Positions 33,317-42,378 of a DNA stretch of 64,000 nt are shown here, in pieces. Each line of letters begins with the position of its first letter. Positions within the stretch are counted from its first letter, which is position 1. The DNA is from Comamonas terrae. Lineage in GTDB: Bacteria > Pseudomonadota > Gammaproteobacteria > Burkholderiales > Burkholderiaceae_C. Location: assembly GCF_001544075.1 (NCBI RefSeq), contig NZ_BCNT01000001.1:558001-622000 (forward strand). The letters are read 5' to 3'. A model generated the notes under the pieces. The model worked only from the letters and a program-made list of their open reading frames with translations, was not told the DNA's origin and ran no database searches. The translations under genes and the position numbers were made by a program.

Positions 33317-35950
33317 TTACTTCTTCAGCAGATGCTTGAGCGCATTCTGCAGGCGGCGGGCCGAGGCTTCGTCGCGGGCGCTGGCCAGTACCTGCGCTGC
33401 ATCCTGGCCCCAGGTTTCCTGGGGCGAAGGATCGTTGCGGCGCGTGAGCATCTGCAGTTGCAGCGCGCGGCGGGCGGCCAGCTGGTCGGCCGGCGTGGGC
33501 ACGTCGGCGGCCATTTCCAGGCGCAGCAGCGCCTGCGAAGCATCACCCTTGGGAGCGGATGCAATGGCCTGGGACCAGGCAGAACGCACAGGTGCCGTCA
33601 CGCGGCCGCCCAGTTGCTGGGCCGAAGGCAGTTGCGACGCATCGCGCGCTTCCCAGGCGCTCATCAGCTGGCTCAGCGCCTCGCCGTGGGCCTGGGCCGC
33701 CAGCTTGCGCAAGGCTTCCTGGGCATGCTCCATGGCCTCGCGCTGGGCGCGGAAGGCCGGATCGGCCAGGCGCGGACCGCGCTCCTCGCGGGCGAAGTCA
33801 CGCCCGCCGCGGCCGGCATCGCGGCCACGCTCGCCACCGCGGGCATCGCGACCACGGCCGGCATCCCTGCGGTCGCCGGGACGGCCTGCACCGGGACGGC
33901 CGGAGACAGCGGCTGCCGCATCCTTTTTCATGCCGGGGCGGTCGTCGCCACGCACGGCCACGACGGAACGGGCAGGCTGGGCCGGTGCTTGCGTTTCCGA
34001 AGCGTCGGACGCTTGCTCCGTCTGGCTTTGCGCCTGATTCTGCTGCGCGTCTGCGACGGCCTGGCTCTTGAGCACGGATTCGAGCTCGGCCATGGCTGCG
34101 CGGATCTGCTGCGCATCGCCGCTGGCATTGGCCGCCTCGACGGCCTTCGAAGCTTCCAGCACGCGGCGATCGCGTTCGGACAGCTCGGCTGCGGCACGCG
34201 GGCCGCGCTCGCTGCCCTTGCGGTTGAAGGCTTCGTCCAGCGGCTTGCGGAAGGCATCCCACAACTTTTGCTCGTGCTTGCGGTCCAGCGGCACGGCCTG
34301 GGCCTCGGCCTGCCAGCGCTGCTGCAGGGCCTTGACGGCATCGATGCGCAGGCTGGGCGCAGCGCCCAGGGCCGTGGCTTCTTCGATCATGGCATGGCGG
34401 CGCTGCAGGCTGGCCTTTTGCGCGGCATGCAGCGGCGCTTCGGCTGCAGCCATGGCCTGCTTGAACAGCGGCTGCAATTCGGCAAACAGCTTTTCGCCGA
34501 TGTGGCCGCTCTCGCGCCAGCGCTCGGCAAACTGCCGCAGCGCGCGGGCCATGCCCTTCCAGTCTTCGCTGGCGGCATGCTCGGCCGCCCAGGCCTTGAT
34601 TTCCTCGATCAGGGCCAGGCGCAGGGCCTTGGCCTGGCTGCTGTCCTGGCGCACCTTCTCATGCCAGGCCTCGACAACCTTGTAGGCCGCGTTGCAGGCC
34701 TCGTCGAACTTCTTCCACAGCGCATGGTTGGCCACCGCACCCTGGTCGGCCTGCTTCCACTGCTCGCGCAGGCTGCGCAGGGTTTCCTGGATCTTGCGGC
34801 CGCCCAGGGCCTGGCCTTCAGGGCGGTTGATCAGGCCTTCGGCCTTGGCCACCAGCTCCTCGCGCAGCTTGTCGGCATTCTGGCGCTGCCAGCCTTCGGC
34901 TTCGCCGGCAGCCACCAGGGCTTCGTGCACTTCGCTCACCAGCGCGTCGTCCACAAAGCGGCCATGGGACTTGATGGCGGCGCGCATGGCCTGCACGGCG
35001 GCAGAGCCGGCCTTGCCGGCAGCGGTTTCTTCCTTGAGAGCCTGCAGCGCCTGTCCGATGGCGGCCTTGGCGGCTTCCACCTGCTCGGGCGAAGGCTTGC
35101 CTCGGCCGCCGGCTGCGGCACGGCCCGCAGCTGCGGGCTTGGCGGCTTCCGCAGGCGCAGCCTCGGGCGGCAGGCCGCGCGCCACGCGGATCTCATCGGC
35201 CCATACGGGCACCGTGGGCAACGGCGCGTTCTCGTCGGCGGCCGCCGCTTCGGTCTGGGCCAGTGCGGACTGGAAGGCTTCCCAGACCAGGGTCAGCTGT
35301 GCCGAGGCGGCTTCCAGCTGGGGCGGGAAACGGGCATCCACGCTGCTCCAGCTGGCATCGCCGGTCAGCTCACCGGCCTGCTCCTGCCAGCGGCCCACGT
35401 CGGCGCGCAGCGCTTCCAGCGCGGCCTGGGCATCGCGCCAGGACTTGGTGGACAGTACCTCGATACGCTGCGCCAGCAGCAGGGCCACTTCGCGCTGCAC
35501 CTGGGTGCGGTGCTGCAGGTCTTCCACCGCCTTCACGCGCTCGGCCAGTTGGGCCTTGAACTGCGACAGCGGCTCGCGCGACAGCGCCGCACCGGCCTTG
35601 GCCGCATCACGCTGCCAGGCAGCTGCAGCGGCGGCATCGAAAGGCGTGGCCGACAGCAGGGCCTGGGCCTTCTCGGCCCATTCCACGGAGATTTTTTCCT
35701 GGTTTTCGGTACGGCGGATCTCGTCCAGGCGCTCGCGCACCGCACGAGCCGCGCTCTTGTCGCGCGCGCTCAGTTCCTTGAGAACGTCCTGGAGCTGCTC
35801 CACCGAAGGCTGGGTCGCGAGCCATTCGCGGATGCGCGCGGCGCGGTCGCCCGAGGTTTCGGCGGAGAAAGCGCCACCCGTCAATGCATCCAGCGGATGT
35901 TGCTCAGAATTCTTGCTGGGAGCTGGGTTCACTTCGGGTGCATCGGACAT
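33317..35950 (-). CDS. Large DUF349 repeat protein
   Basis: The start is taken at MSDAPEVNPAP (35950, 877 aa); an ATG at 35977 is in frame and neither has a clear ribosome binding site. The protein is Ala-rich and mostly helical, with several DUF349-type units recognisable by W-x-x-x-G-like helices (LRKEQWKQADQ-like, ERWRESGHIGEKLFAEL, KKFDEACNAAYKVVEAWHEK in part). Residues ~690-760 are a low-complexity Arg/Gly/Asp segment (GRDARGGERGRDAGRGGRD) reminiscent of RNA-binding RGG tracts. A globular helical end follows. The function of DUF349 proteins is not established. It is probably cytoplasmic. Confidence 0.85.
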   Translation of the reverse strand: MSDAPEVNPAPSKNSEQHPLDALTGGAFSAETSGDRAARIREWLATQPSVEQLQDVLKELSARDKSAARAVRERLDEIRRTENQEKISVEWAEKAQALLSATPFDAAAAAAWQRDAAKAGAALSREPLSQFKAQLAERVKAVEDLQHRTQVQREVALLLAQRIEVLSTKSWRDAQAALEALRADVGRWQEQAGELTGDASWSSVDARFPPQLEAASAQLTLVWEAFQSALAQTEAAAADENAPLPTVPVWADEIRVARGLPPEAAPAEAAKPAAAGRAAAGGRGKPSPEQVEAAKAAIGQALQALKEETAAGKAGSAAVQAMRAAIKSHGRFVDDALVSEVHEALVAAGEAEGWQRQNADKLREELVAKAEGLINRPEGQALGGRKIQETLRSLREQWKQADQGAVANHALWKKFDEACNAAYKVVEAWHEKVRQDSSQAKALRLALIEEIKAWAAEHAASEDWKGMARALRQFAERWRESGHIGEKLFAELQPLFKQAMAAAEAPLHAAQKASLQRRHAMIEEATALGAAPSLRIDAVKALQQRWQAEAQAVPLDRKHEQKLWDAFRKPLDEAFNRKGSERGPRAAAELSERDRRVLEASKAVEAANASGDAQQIRAAMAELESVLKSQAVADAQQNQAQSQTEQASDASETQAPAQPARSVVAVRGDDRPGMKKDAAAAVSGRPGAGRPGDRRDAGRGRDARGGERGRDAGRGGRDFAREERGPRLADPAFRAQREAMEHAQEALRKLAAQAHGEALSQLMSAWEARDASQLPSAQQLGGRVTAPVRSAWSQAIASAPKGDASQALLRLEMAADVPTPADQLAARRALQLQMLTRRNDPSPQETWGQDAAQVLASARDEASARRLQNALKHLLKK

Positions 35951-36253
35951 GGTGCTGCGAGGAGGAATAGATGACATGTACTGATAAAGGAATGCTTGCT
36001 GTCCGCTCCGACGGGAGCGTGGCAACCATTGCCAGCCTATATGGGGGCATATGGAGCAAGCGCAAGCCTGGACGCGGCCGCGTCCGGGCAAAGGCGTATT
36101 TTCGCCGTTATTTGCGGCTCGGCCAAAAAACGCCGGAATAAGCGTGCCGTTCCTAGCGGCATGGCCGGCAGGAAGGTACAGCGTACCAAAGTCGGGTCGG
36201 CCGCTGCCGCTGCCTGACCTTTGGGCAGGGAGAAAGGCGCGGGCCTTTCCCGA
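35951..36253. other. Spacer between the DUF349 and DUF748 genes
   Basis: No gene is seen. On the minus strand a weak hairpin (GAAAGGC/GCCTTTC, 36232-36249) follows the DUF748 stop. The rest must include the DUF349 promoter. Confidence 0.45.
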
Positions 36254-39200
36254 TCACTGGGTGGACAGGCTGAGCTGGGCGCGCGGCGTCCAGTCCTTGT
36301 CCTGGCCGTCCGTCCTTGGCGCGCCGAGGAACAGGCGCTCCAGCGGCAGCTGCTGGCTGGCCAGATAGTCGCGCACTGCCACGCCGCGCGCCAGCGCGAG
36401 TTCGCGCATGGCATCGTCGGGCACGGCGATGCTGTCCACCAGCAGGGCCTTCATCTGCTCGGGCGGCAGGTCCTTGGCCAGGCCGATCATGTTGCGCGGC
36501 TTCTTGATGTCGGAACGGCTGTAGACGGCCTTGAGCAGCGCGGGGCGTTCGGCGTCGGTGATCTCGGCCACATCCTCGCCGCTCTTGCCATCGCGGATGG
36601 CTTGGCGGCGCTTTTGCGCCAGCAGCAGGCGATCCAGCTCCACGGACTTCCAGGCCTGGCGGTCCTCGGCATCGCGGGCCTCGCCCACCACGGTCATCTT
36701 GAGCGCCGGGCGGTCGTTGAGCGCCTTGACGATCTTGGCCAGGCCTTCCCTGGCCTTGGCGTCCAGCTTGGCACTGCCCGGGGCGAAGTTCACCGCACCC
36801 GACTCGTCGCCGCCCGAGAACGCACCCGACAGCAGCGCGAACGGCGCCGTCACGGCCTTCATGATCAGGTTGCCGATCACCTTGAAGATGATGGGCGCCA
36901 GGCGGAACTGCGGATCGTTGAGCGAGCCGCTGATGGGCACGTCCAGGTCGATCACGCCATTGCGGTCGGCCAGAAGGGCCACGGCCAGGCGCACCGGCAG
37001 CGAGGCCGGTGCCCCGGGCACGGCTTCGCCGAAGGTCAGCTGGTTGAGCACCAGCTTGTTGGAGGCCGTGAGCTGGCCGTCGGGCTGGATCTTGTAGTTC
37101 ACGTCCATGTGCAGCTTGCCACGCTCGATGCCATGGCCTGCGTACTTGATCGAATACGGCGACAGCGGCGACAGCTCCAGATCGCGCATCTGCGCCCGCA
37201 CGTCCATGGCCAGCGGCCTGGCCAGCGGATTGATCTTGCCGGTGATGTCCAGCGAGGCCGTGCCCTGGGCTCGGCCCTTGATTTCCAGGTCGGCCATCTG
37301 GGGCCCGTCCTGGCCTTCGGGGGCCTGCGAGGAGAACGCGCTCAGGCGGCCCGACAGCTCACTGAGGTCGGCCGAGTAATTGGGCTGGATGAAATAGTCG
37401 GAGAACTGCACCTTGCCGCCCGTCAGCACGATGGGGCCCACCTTGATGACGGGCGCCGGGCCGGAGTCTTCGGGCTTGGCAGGCGCCGCGGCGGCAACGG
37501 GCGCTTCCGGCTTTTCGCCGGCCGCGGCCTTGGCATCGGCCTGCGCGTTCTGCTGCACCGACTGCTCGGAGCGCTCGGTCTTGACGATGTCCTGCAGGTT
37601 GATGCGGCCGTTGCGCTGCACGATGACGCGCGCGAAGAAATCGCCCAGTGCCGTCTCGCGCACGGTCACGCGCAGCGGCTGCGCGGGCTTGAGCTGCAGC
37701 TCCAGTCCGCGCACGGCCAGCGTTTTCCAGGCAAGCAGGTCGTCGCCCAGACCCAGGCCGGTCTCGCGCGCCAGCGCCTTGGCGCGGTCGGCCGTGGAAT
37801 CGTTGAGCACCGCTGTCAGTGCGCCCTTGGCCGTGCGCGGCTTGTCGCCGGTTTCAGGCTGCACGGGCGCTGCCAGCCGCGAGCGCATGCGCAGGTCGTT
37901 GAGCTCCACATCGCCTTGTACGTTGACTTCGGGCCCTCTGGCCAGCGCCGCATACTGCACCTTGCCCCGGAAGTTGCCGTCGGCACGTACCAGGTCCACG
38001 TTGAGCTGGCTGCCGAAATACGGCTCGAACGCATGCAGCGGCACGCCGCGCGCCTGCAGCTGGCCCTGGGCCGAAACCGGCGCCAGGCCGAACTGGCCCC
38101 GGAAGCTCAGGCTGCCGGCCTGCACGCGCCGGCCCGAGCCCACCTTGGCCGACAGCTCCAGCGGCGTGGGCGCCGCCTTGGCGGCCAGGGGCTCCAGCGC
38201 ACCCAGACGTACACGCAGGGCACTCAACTCCAGTTGCACATTGTTTCTGGCACCGGTCTCCGCAGAGGGCGCTTCATCCCTGTACTGAATCACGCCGCCA
38301 TCGACGTCCACCGCAGCCAGCTTGACCGCCCAGGGCCTGGCCGGCCCACTGCCCTTGGCTGGCGCCGCCTTCGCACGGGATGCATGGGGAGCCGCAGATG
38401 CAGCAGGCAGCCAGCGCTCATACATCCAGCGGCCCTGGGCATCGCGCGTCGCGGCCAATTGCGGCTTTTGCAGGACGATGGATTCGATCTGCACCTGCTG
38501 CGACGCCAGATCCACCTGCGCACCCTGCACTTTCAACTGCTCGATGCTGACGGGCGCCTGCTTGTCCTGCAGCTGTACCTTGTCGGCCGTCAGTTCGGCG
38601 ATCCGGGCCACGATCCCGTCCTTGCCCCAGGCCAGTTCGGCCCGGGTGTCGAGCATGGCCGTCAACCGGGGCTTGAAGTGCGCAGCGACATAGGGCTCCA
38701 CCCACTGCAGCGGCAGTTGCCCCAGCTCCAGGTTGAGTCGGCCCTCTTGCACGGTCGCCGTTCCCTGCACGGCCAGGGAGACTGCGCCAGTTCCTTCCTG
38801 CGCCTGGGCGCCCTGGTTCAGCCGGGCCTTGAGCGCCAGATGCATGGGCTGGCTCATGGGCCACAGCACGTCGCGCGCCTCGACATGCAGGGGAGCCAGC
38901 GTCAGGACTGCGGGCGCCGTGCCGGTGGCGGCATCGTTCCAGTGCACGGTTGCACCGTCCATGTCGAACTGGTGCAGCGACAGCTTCAGGCCCTTGTCGG
39001 CTGCGGGTTGGGCCTCGGCGGTCTTTTCGGCTGGCGCCGCAGGCTCCTTGGTCTTGGCCTGGGCAGCTCCATCATGGGAAGTACCCTGCAGGCTCAGCCA
39101 GTTGATCACGCCCTCGGCATTGCGGCTGGCGAAGATTTCCGGCTTGTCCCAGCGCACCGATTCCAGTTCGACCTGCTGCTGCAGCGGCTGCACGTTCTTG

Positions 39201-40153
39201 AGCTGGGCTTGCAGCTGATCGAAGCGCAGCAGCGGCGCATTCTGCCGGTCATCGATGGCCACCTTGCTCAGCGCCAGCTTGCCGCTGACATGGACCATGG
39301 GTTCGGCCAGTTGCTCGAAGCGGATATCCAGGTCGGTATCCAGCACCCCCGAGCGCGGTTGCACGGGCACGGAGGCAGGCACATAGCCCAGGTACGGCGT
39401 CAGATCGATGCCCTCCCATTTGAGCTGTACGGAAGTCTGGCGCCTGTCGGTGAACGGCGTGCTCTCGGCCTGCGACTGGAACCGGCTGCCGTTGAGGTCG
39501 AAGGCCAGGTGGGGCAGCACCTTGATTTCGCGCTTGGACGCCAGGTTGCTGATGAAGGGAATGCTCAGCTGCAAATCCTTGAGCTCATGCTTGCGCTGCA
39601 CCACCTCGTCGTTCAGCTCCACCCGGCCGTCGCGCAGGGCGATGTTGTAGAGCGCGAACTGCACGGGCTTGGACGGCTCGGGGCTGGGCTCGGCCAGCTT
39701 GGCCAGCACGTCGTCGATGTCCAGCCGGCCCAGCGCATGCTGGGTCAGGCGCACCACGGGCGCGTCCACCTCCACGGCGTCGAGCACGGGCGCCAGCCTG
39801 AACAGCGACTGCAGGCTGGCGTTGACATAGATCCGCTTGATCTGCAGCTGCGGCTCGGCTGCGGCGTTTTCTACCAAATTTTGGCTTCCAGCGCTTTCCC
39901 CACCTGCGTCGGAAGCTATGCTTTTTGAGGCTTTGTCTATGCTCAGGTCATGGAGGGTAATGGCCAGCGCCCAGGGCTCGAACTGCACCTTGCCCACATG
40001 CACAGGGCGCCCCAGCTTGGCCGATGCCTGCTTCTCCAGCTGGCTCTTGGCAATCACGGGCACCAGCGCCCAGGCCAGAAACCCCAGCAGCAGGATGGCA
40101 GAAACAGCCCAGATCAGGCGACGCAACCAGGGGCGAGATGCAAGCAATGGCAT
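36254..40153 (-). CDS. Giant DUF748 / AsmA-like envelope protein
   Basis: The start is MPLLASRPWLRRLIWAVS (40153, 1299 aa). One N-terminal membrane segment (residues ~11-30, LIWAVSAILLLGFLAWALVPVI) is followed by a very long periplasmic beta-rich region with repeated VDVDGGVIQYRD / TLHDLSIDK-type units, typical of DUF748 and AsmA-like proteins thought to bridge the membranes and carry lipids. The C-terminal ~150 residues form a separate helical/beta domain (RLFLGAPRTDGQ). An Ala/Glu/Pro-rich linker precedes it. Residues ~71-94 are encoded by an inserted dispersed repeat, in frame. Lipid transport is inference from family. Gene order gives no further clue. Confidence 0.88.
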   Translation of the reverse strand: MPLLASRPWLRRLIWAVSAILLLGFLAWALVPVIAKSQLEKQASAKLGRPVHVGKVQFEPWALAITLHDLSIDKASKSIASDAGGESAGSQNLVENAAAEPQLQIKRIYVNASLQSLFRLAPVLDAVEVDAPVVRLTQHALGRLDIDDVLAKLAEPSPEPSKPVQFALYNIALRDGRVELNDEVVQRKHELKDLQLSIPFISNLASKREIKVLPHLAFDLNGSRFQSQAESTPFTDRRQTSVQLKWEGIDLTPYLGYVPASVPVQPRSGVLDTDLDIRFEQLAEPMVHVSGKLALSKVAIDDRQNAPLLRFDQLQAQLKNVQPLQQQVELESVRWDKPEIFASRNAEGVINWLSLQGTSHDGAAQAKTKEPAAPAEKTAEAQPAADKGLKLSLHQFDMDGATVHWNDAATGTAPAVLTLAPLHVEARDVLWPMSQPMHLALKARLNQGAQAQEGTGAVSLAVQGTATVQEGRLNLELGQLPLQWVEPYVAAHFKPRLTAMLDTRAELAWGKDGIVARIAELTADKVQLQDKQAPVSIEQLKVQGAQVDLASQQVQIESIVLQKPQLAATRDAQGRWMYERWLPAASAAPHASRAKAAPAKGSGPARPWAVKLAAVDVDGGVIQYRDEAPSAETGARNNVQLELSALRVRLGALEPLAAKAAPTPLELSAKVGSGRRVQAGSLSFRGQFGLAPVSAQGQLQARGVPLHAFEPYFGSQLNVDLVRADGNFRGKVQYAALARGPEVNVQGDVELNDLRMRSRLAAPVQPETGDKPRTAKGALTAVLNDSTADRAKALARETGLGLGDDLLAWKTLAVRGLELQLKPAQPLRVTVRETALGDFFARVIVQRNGRINLQDIVKTERSEQSVQQNAQADAKAAAGEKPEAPVAAAAPAKPEDSGPAPVIKVGPIVLTGGKVQFSDYFIQPNYSADLSELSGRLSAFSSQAPEGQDGPQMADLEIKGRAQGTASLDITGKINPLARPLAMDVRAQMRDLELSPLSPYSIKYAGHGIERGKLHMDVNYKIQPDGQLTASNKLVLNQLTFGEAVPGAPASLPVRLAVALLADRNGVIDLDVPISGSLNDPQFRLAPIIFKVIGNLIMKAVTAPFALLSGAFSGGDESGAVNFAPGSAKLDAKAREGLAKIVKALNDRPALKMTVVGEARDAEDRQAWKSVELDRLLLAQKRRQAIRDGKSGEDVAEITDAERPALLKAVYSRSDIKKPRNMIGLAKDLPPEQMKALLVDSIAVPDDAMRELALARGVAVRDYLASQQLPLERLFLGAPRTDGQDKDWTPRAQLSLSTQ
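39872..39941 (-). repeat. Dispersed repeat inserted in frame in the DUF748 gene
   Basis: Read on the minus strand it has GCATAGCTTCCGACGC, nine bases, AAGCG, then AAGCCAAAATTT, matching the intergenic copy at 22302-22376. It is noticeably poorer in GC than the surrounding gene. It encodes a Ser/Gly/Ala-rich stretch (SDAGGESAGSQN) without interrupting the frame. Confidence 0.6.
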
Positions 40154-40457
40154 GAGAGATAGGAAATGGCAAAGAACTCGGGGCAGGCAGGCCCGGCCTC
40201 GGGGCAGCGGCGGGCCGGTACGCAAGCAGGTCCGGCCATGGCGCAAATGTACTCTTTGCAGGCACCTTCAGGCAGGACAGGCGCGGTACCGCGCCGCTGA
40301 CGCGGCATACGGCGCAAAACGCTCTATATATAAGAGCGTGCAGCGGCTTTCCCTGGGAGTGTGCCTGCCATTGACAACCTGCACGGCCAAGGCACCCGGT
40401 GCAAATGCAAAAAATCTACAGAAGCCCGAGAAAGCAAAGCAGATGCCTCCAAACGAC

Positions 40458-40493
40458 AAAGCCCGGAAGCGGAGAAACCGGCTTCCGGGCTTT
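40458..40493. terminator. Perfect hairpin, bidirectional terminator-like
   Basis: AAAGCCCGGAAGC and GCTTCCGGGCTTT form a 13-bp perfect stem with a 10-base loop. T-runs are short on both sides. Confidence 0.65.
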
Positions 40494-40803
40494 ACGGCAA
40501 GTACCAGACTGTGCCGTTTTTCGCAGTCAAGGAGGGTGTGGTCCTTGCTGCTGGAAGCAAGAGATTGCTCCCTGGGGTGCCGCAGCGAAGTTGTAGAGCA
40601 AATGGCCGGGTAGAGTTCCCTGGCTGGGTTTGCCTTTCCCTTTCCTTTGGCAGTCACCTGCGATGTGCAGGTGGATTCACTATATCCCTGCAGATCCCGC
40701 CCAGCCAGGTTTTTTTCATTTTTTTGCGTTTTGATGACAAACCCGGCAATGTGAGCATCCACACCGCTTGAACAGAGCGATTTGCGGCCTTGGAAATTCA
40801 AAC

Positions 40804-40823
40804 AACTGTATTCATATACAGTT
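40804..40823. promoter_or_regulatory. LexA (SOS) box
   Basis: AACTGTATTCATATACAGTT matches CTGT-N8-ACAG perfectly, with 8-bp symmetrical arms. On the minus strand a perfect TATAAT (40826-40831) lies next to it, and on the + strand TATTAT/TATAAA follows it. Either direction could be repressed by LexA. No coding gene is obviously controlled. Confidence 0.7.
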
Positions 40824-40863
40824 TTATTATAAATTTAAAGTATAAAAACCAAGGTTGTTAGTG

Positions 40864-40893
40864 TTGACCTAATATTTAGCCCCCCCCTAGAAT
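40864..40893 (+). promoter_or_regulatory. Promoter-like pair TTGACC-N18-TAGAAT
   Basis: TTGACC (40864-40869) and TAGAAT (40888-40893) are separated by 18 bases that include eight Cs. Transcription from it would meet a terminator within about 15 bases, so it may instead be part of a transcript starting upstream, or a promoter whose gene was lost. Confidence 0.4.
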
Positions 40894-40898
40894 CCGCC

Positions 40899-40921
40899 AG
40901 CGCTCGAATAGAGCGTTTTTT
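40899..40921 (+). terminator. First of two tandem + strand terminators
   Basis: AGCGCTC and GAGCGTT pair around GAATA and are followed by a run of six Ts (40916-40921). Confidence 0.75.
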
Positions 40922-40951
40922 GTTTCCGCTGCCTCACGACTGAGCAGATCT

Positions 40952-40979
40952 GCAAACGCCCTCTGCGGGCTTTTTTTGC
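40952..40979 (+). terminator. Second of two tandem + strand terminators
   Basis: GCAAA-C-GCCC pairs with GGGC-TTTGC-type sequence and carries seven Ts. It stops transcription before the transglycosylase gene at 41079. Confidence 0.65.
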
Positions 40980-41078
40980 GGATCCGCAGCGTACCTCATC
41001 AAGGGTGAGTCTTCGGCCTTGCATCGCGCACCCGCTGCGCCTGCCCTGGGCTGACACCGCCGCTAGAAAGGACAAGCT

Positions 41079-42056
41079 ATGCCAGCGTCAGGAAAATTTG
41101 TCGCCTCCGCGCGCACGTTGGGCCATCAGGTGGCCAACGGTTTTCTTGCTCTCACTCACAACGGCTTCGCCCTGCTGGGCCTGGCCGTGGCCATTGCGGC
41201 CCTTACTCTGATCTCCCGCCCCGACCTGCGCCAGGCCGGCGAGGCCCAGCTGCGCCAGTGGCTGGACCAGCGCCACCCCCAGGCCCTGGCCGCTGCGCCG
41301 GCGCCGGCCGCCAATTCGCTGGCTCAGCCGGTCGTTGCCAGCGACCGCGCCACCGCAGCCAACCCCAAGGCCCTGCCCAAGGAACAGGCCGCCGTGGCCT
41401 ACTGGCTCAGCAAGAAATACCGCGTCGCGCCCGAGCCCATCGCCGCCCTGGTCAGCGCCGCCTACGAGCAAGGCAAGGCCAACAAGCTCGACCCCACGCT
41501 GATCCTGGCCATCATGGCCATCGAATCGAGCTTCAACCCGTTTGCCCAGAGCACCGTCGGCGCCCAGGGCCTGATGCAGGTCATGACCTCGGTGCACACC
41601 GACAAGTACGAAAGCTTCGGTGGCCAGCATGCGGCTTTCGACCCGGTGACCAACCTCAAGGTCGGCGTCAAGGTGCTCAAGGAATGCATTGCGCGTGCCG
41701 GCTCCATCGAAGGCGGTCTGCGCTACTACGTGGGCGCAGCCAACCTCGAAAGCGATGGCGGCTATGCCGCCAAGGTGCTGGCCGAGCACCAGCGCCTGCG
41801 CCTGGCTGCCGGCCTGCGCGCCGAATCGGTGATGACCGCCAAGGTCGCGACACCGGTCCAGAAAGCCAGGCCTGCTGCCGTGGCCACCAAGGACGACTCC
41901 GTTCCCCCGCCGGCTGCCGACCTGAACGCCAAGCCCGTGGCCGGTGCCATCGCCCCGGCCGCCACGCTGGCACTGGCGCAGGCCGGGCAGAAAGCCAAGA
42001 TCGGCGCCACCATCACCCACGCGGAACAGGTGGCGCTGGCCGAACCCAAGATCTGA
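41079..42056 (+). CDS. SLT-family lytic transglycosylase
   Basis: The start is ATG 41079 with AAAGGA upstream (325 aa). A hydrophobic segment at ~25-50 (GFALLGLAVAIAALTLIS) anchors it or serves as an uncleaved signal. The transglycosylase domain at ~125-245 has the catalytic Glu in IMAIESSFNPFAQS, then VGAQGLMQVM and LRYYVGAANL. The last ~80 residues are an Ala/Pro/Lys-rich tail. It cuts peptidoglycan between MurNAc and GlcNAc. It is a single gene between terminators. Confidence 0.93.
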   Translation: MPASGKFVASARTLGHQVANGFLALTHNGFALLGLAVAIAALTLISRPDLRQAGEAQLRQWLDQRHPQALAAAPAPAANSLAQPVVASDRATAANPKALPKEQAAVAYWLSKKYRVAPEPIAALVSAAYEQGKANKLDPTLILAIMAIESSFNPFAQSTVGAQGLMQVMTSVHTDKYESFGGQHAAFDPVTNLKVGVKVLKECIARAGSIEGGLRYYVGAANLESDGGYAAKVLAEHQRLRLAAGLRAESVMTAKVATPVQKARPAAVATKDDSVPPPAADLNAKPVAGAIAPAATLALAQAGQKAKIGATITHAEQVALAEPKI

Positions 42057-42088
42057 CATTCCTGCCGCAGGCAGTCCCAGGCGAAACG

Positions 42089-42111
42089 AGCTGGCTCAAG
42101 CCAGCTTTTTT
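42089..42111 (+). terminator. Terminator after the transglycosylase gene
   Basis: AGCTGGCT and AGCCAGCT flank CA and are followed by a T-rich tract. Confidence 0.92.
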
Positions 42112-42187
42112 ATTTTGGCGGCAGGTCCGCGCCCGGGCGAACAGCCCGCAGGCAGCCGGCCCGTGCCAGCTCAGCTACACTAGCGGA

Positions 42188-42340
42188 TGTACGCAACTGG
42201 CGATAGGCGCAGCTTCCTCTGGGGCTGCCGCTGACGTGGAAACCGACGGATGGGCTTTCATCTGTAACCACCGGGGAGCGTACCGCCCAGGGCCTGCGCG
42301 ATTGGGACCTGCAAGCGTTTCAGCCGTTCGCCTGGGCAGC
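42188..42340 (+). ncRNA. ZTP (pfl) riboswitch candidate upstream of glyA
   Basis: Conserved pieces are in order: AACTGGCG, GTGGAAACC, AACCACCGGGGAGCGT, then a variable linker, and GCCGTTCGCCTGGGCA. This is the pattern of the pfl/ZTP riboswitch, which senses the purine intermediate ZMP/ZTP when one-carbon units run short. ACGC near the 5' end can pair with GCGT closing the first domain. glyA, directly downstream, supplies one-carbon folate and is a known target class. Exact ends are approximate. Confidence 0.75.
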
Positions 42341-42378
42341 CCTTGGCCTCAAGGGAATTTCAAGTTCACAGGACTGCC

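Larger units (their letters stand above)
40154..41078. other. 0.9-kb region without a convincing CDS
   Basis: Open frames on both strands here cross perfect palindromes and lack ribosome binding sites, so I read it as non-coding. It contains a perfect 13-bp hairpin (40458-40493), a second hairpin (CACCTGC/GCAGGTG, 40655-40673), a LexA-type box, a promoter-like pair and two + strand terminators. The segment 40790-40890 is strikingly AT-rich. Confidence 0.6.

Noticed and set aside
40268-40801. 177-codon minus-strand frame (and a 136-codon + strand frame, 40361-40771) in the SOS-box region
   Set aside because: Both cross perfect palindromes, have no ribosome binding site, start with a weak codon or in low-complexity sequence, and show Cys/Ser/Phe-rich shadow-like composition. 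I treat the region as non-coding.
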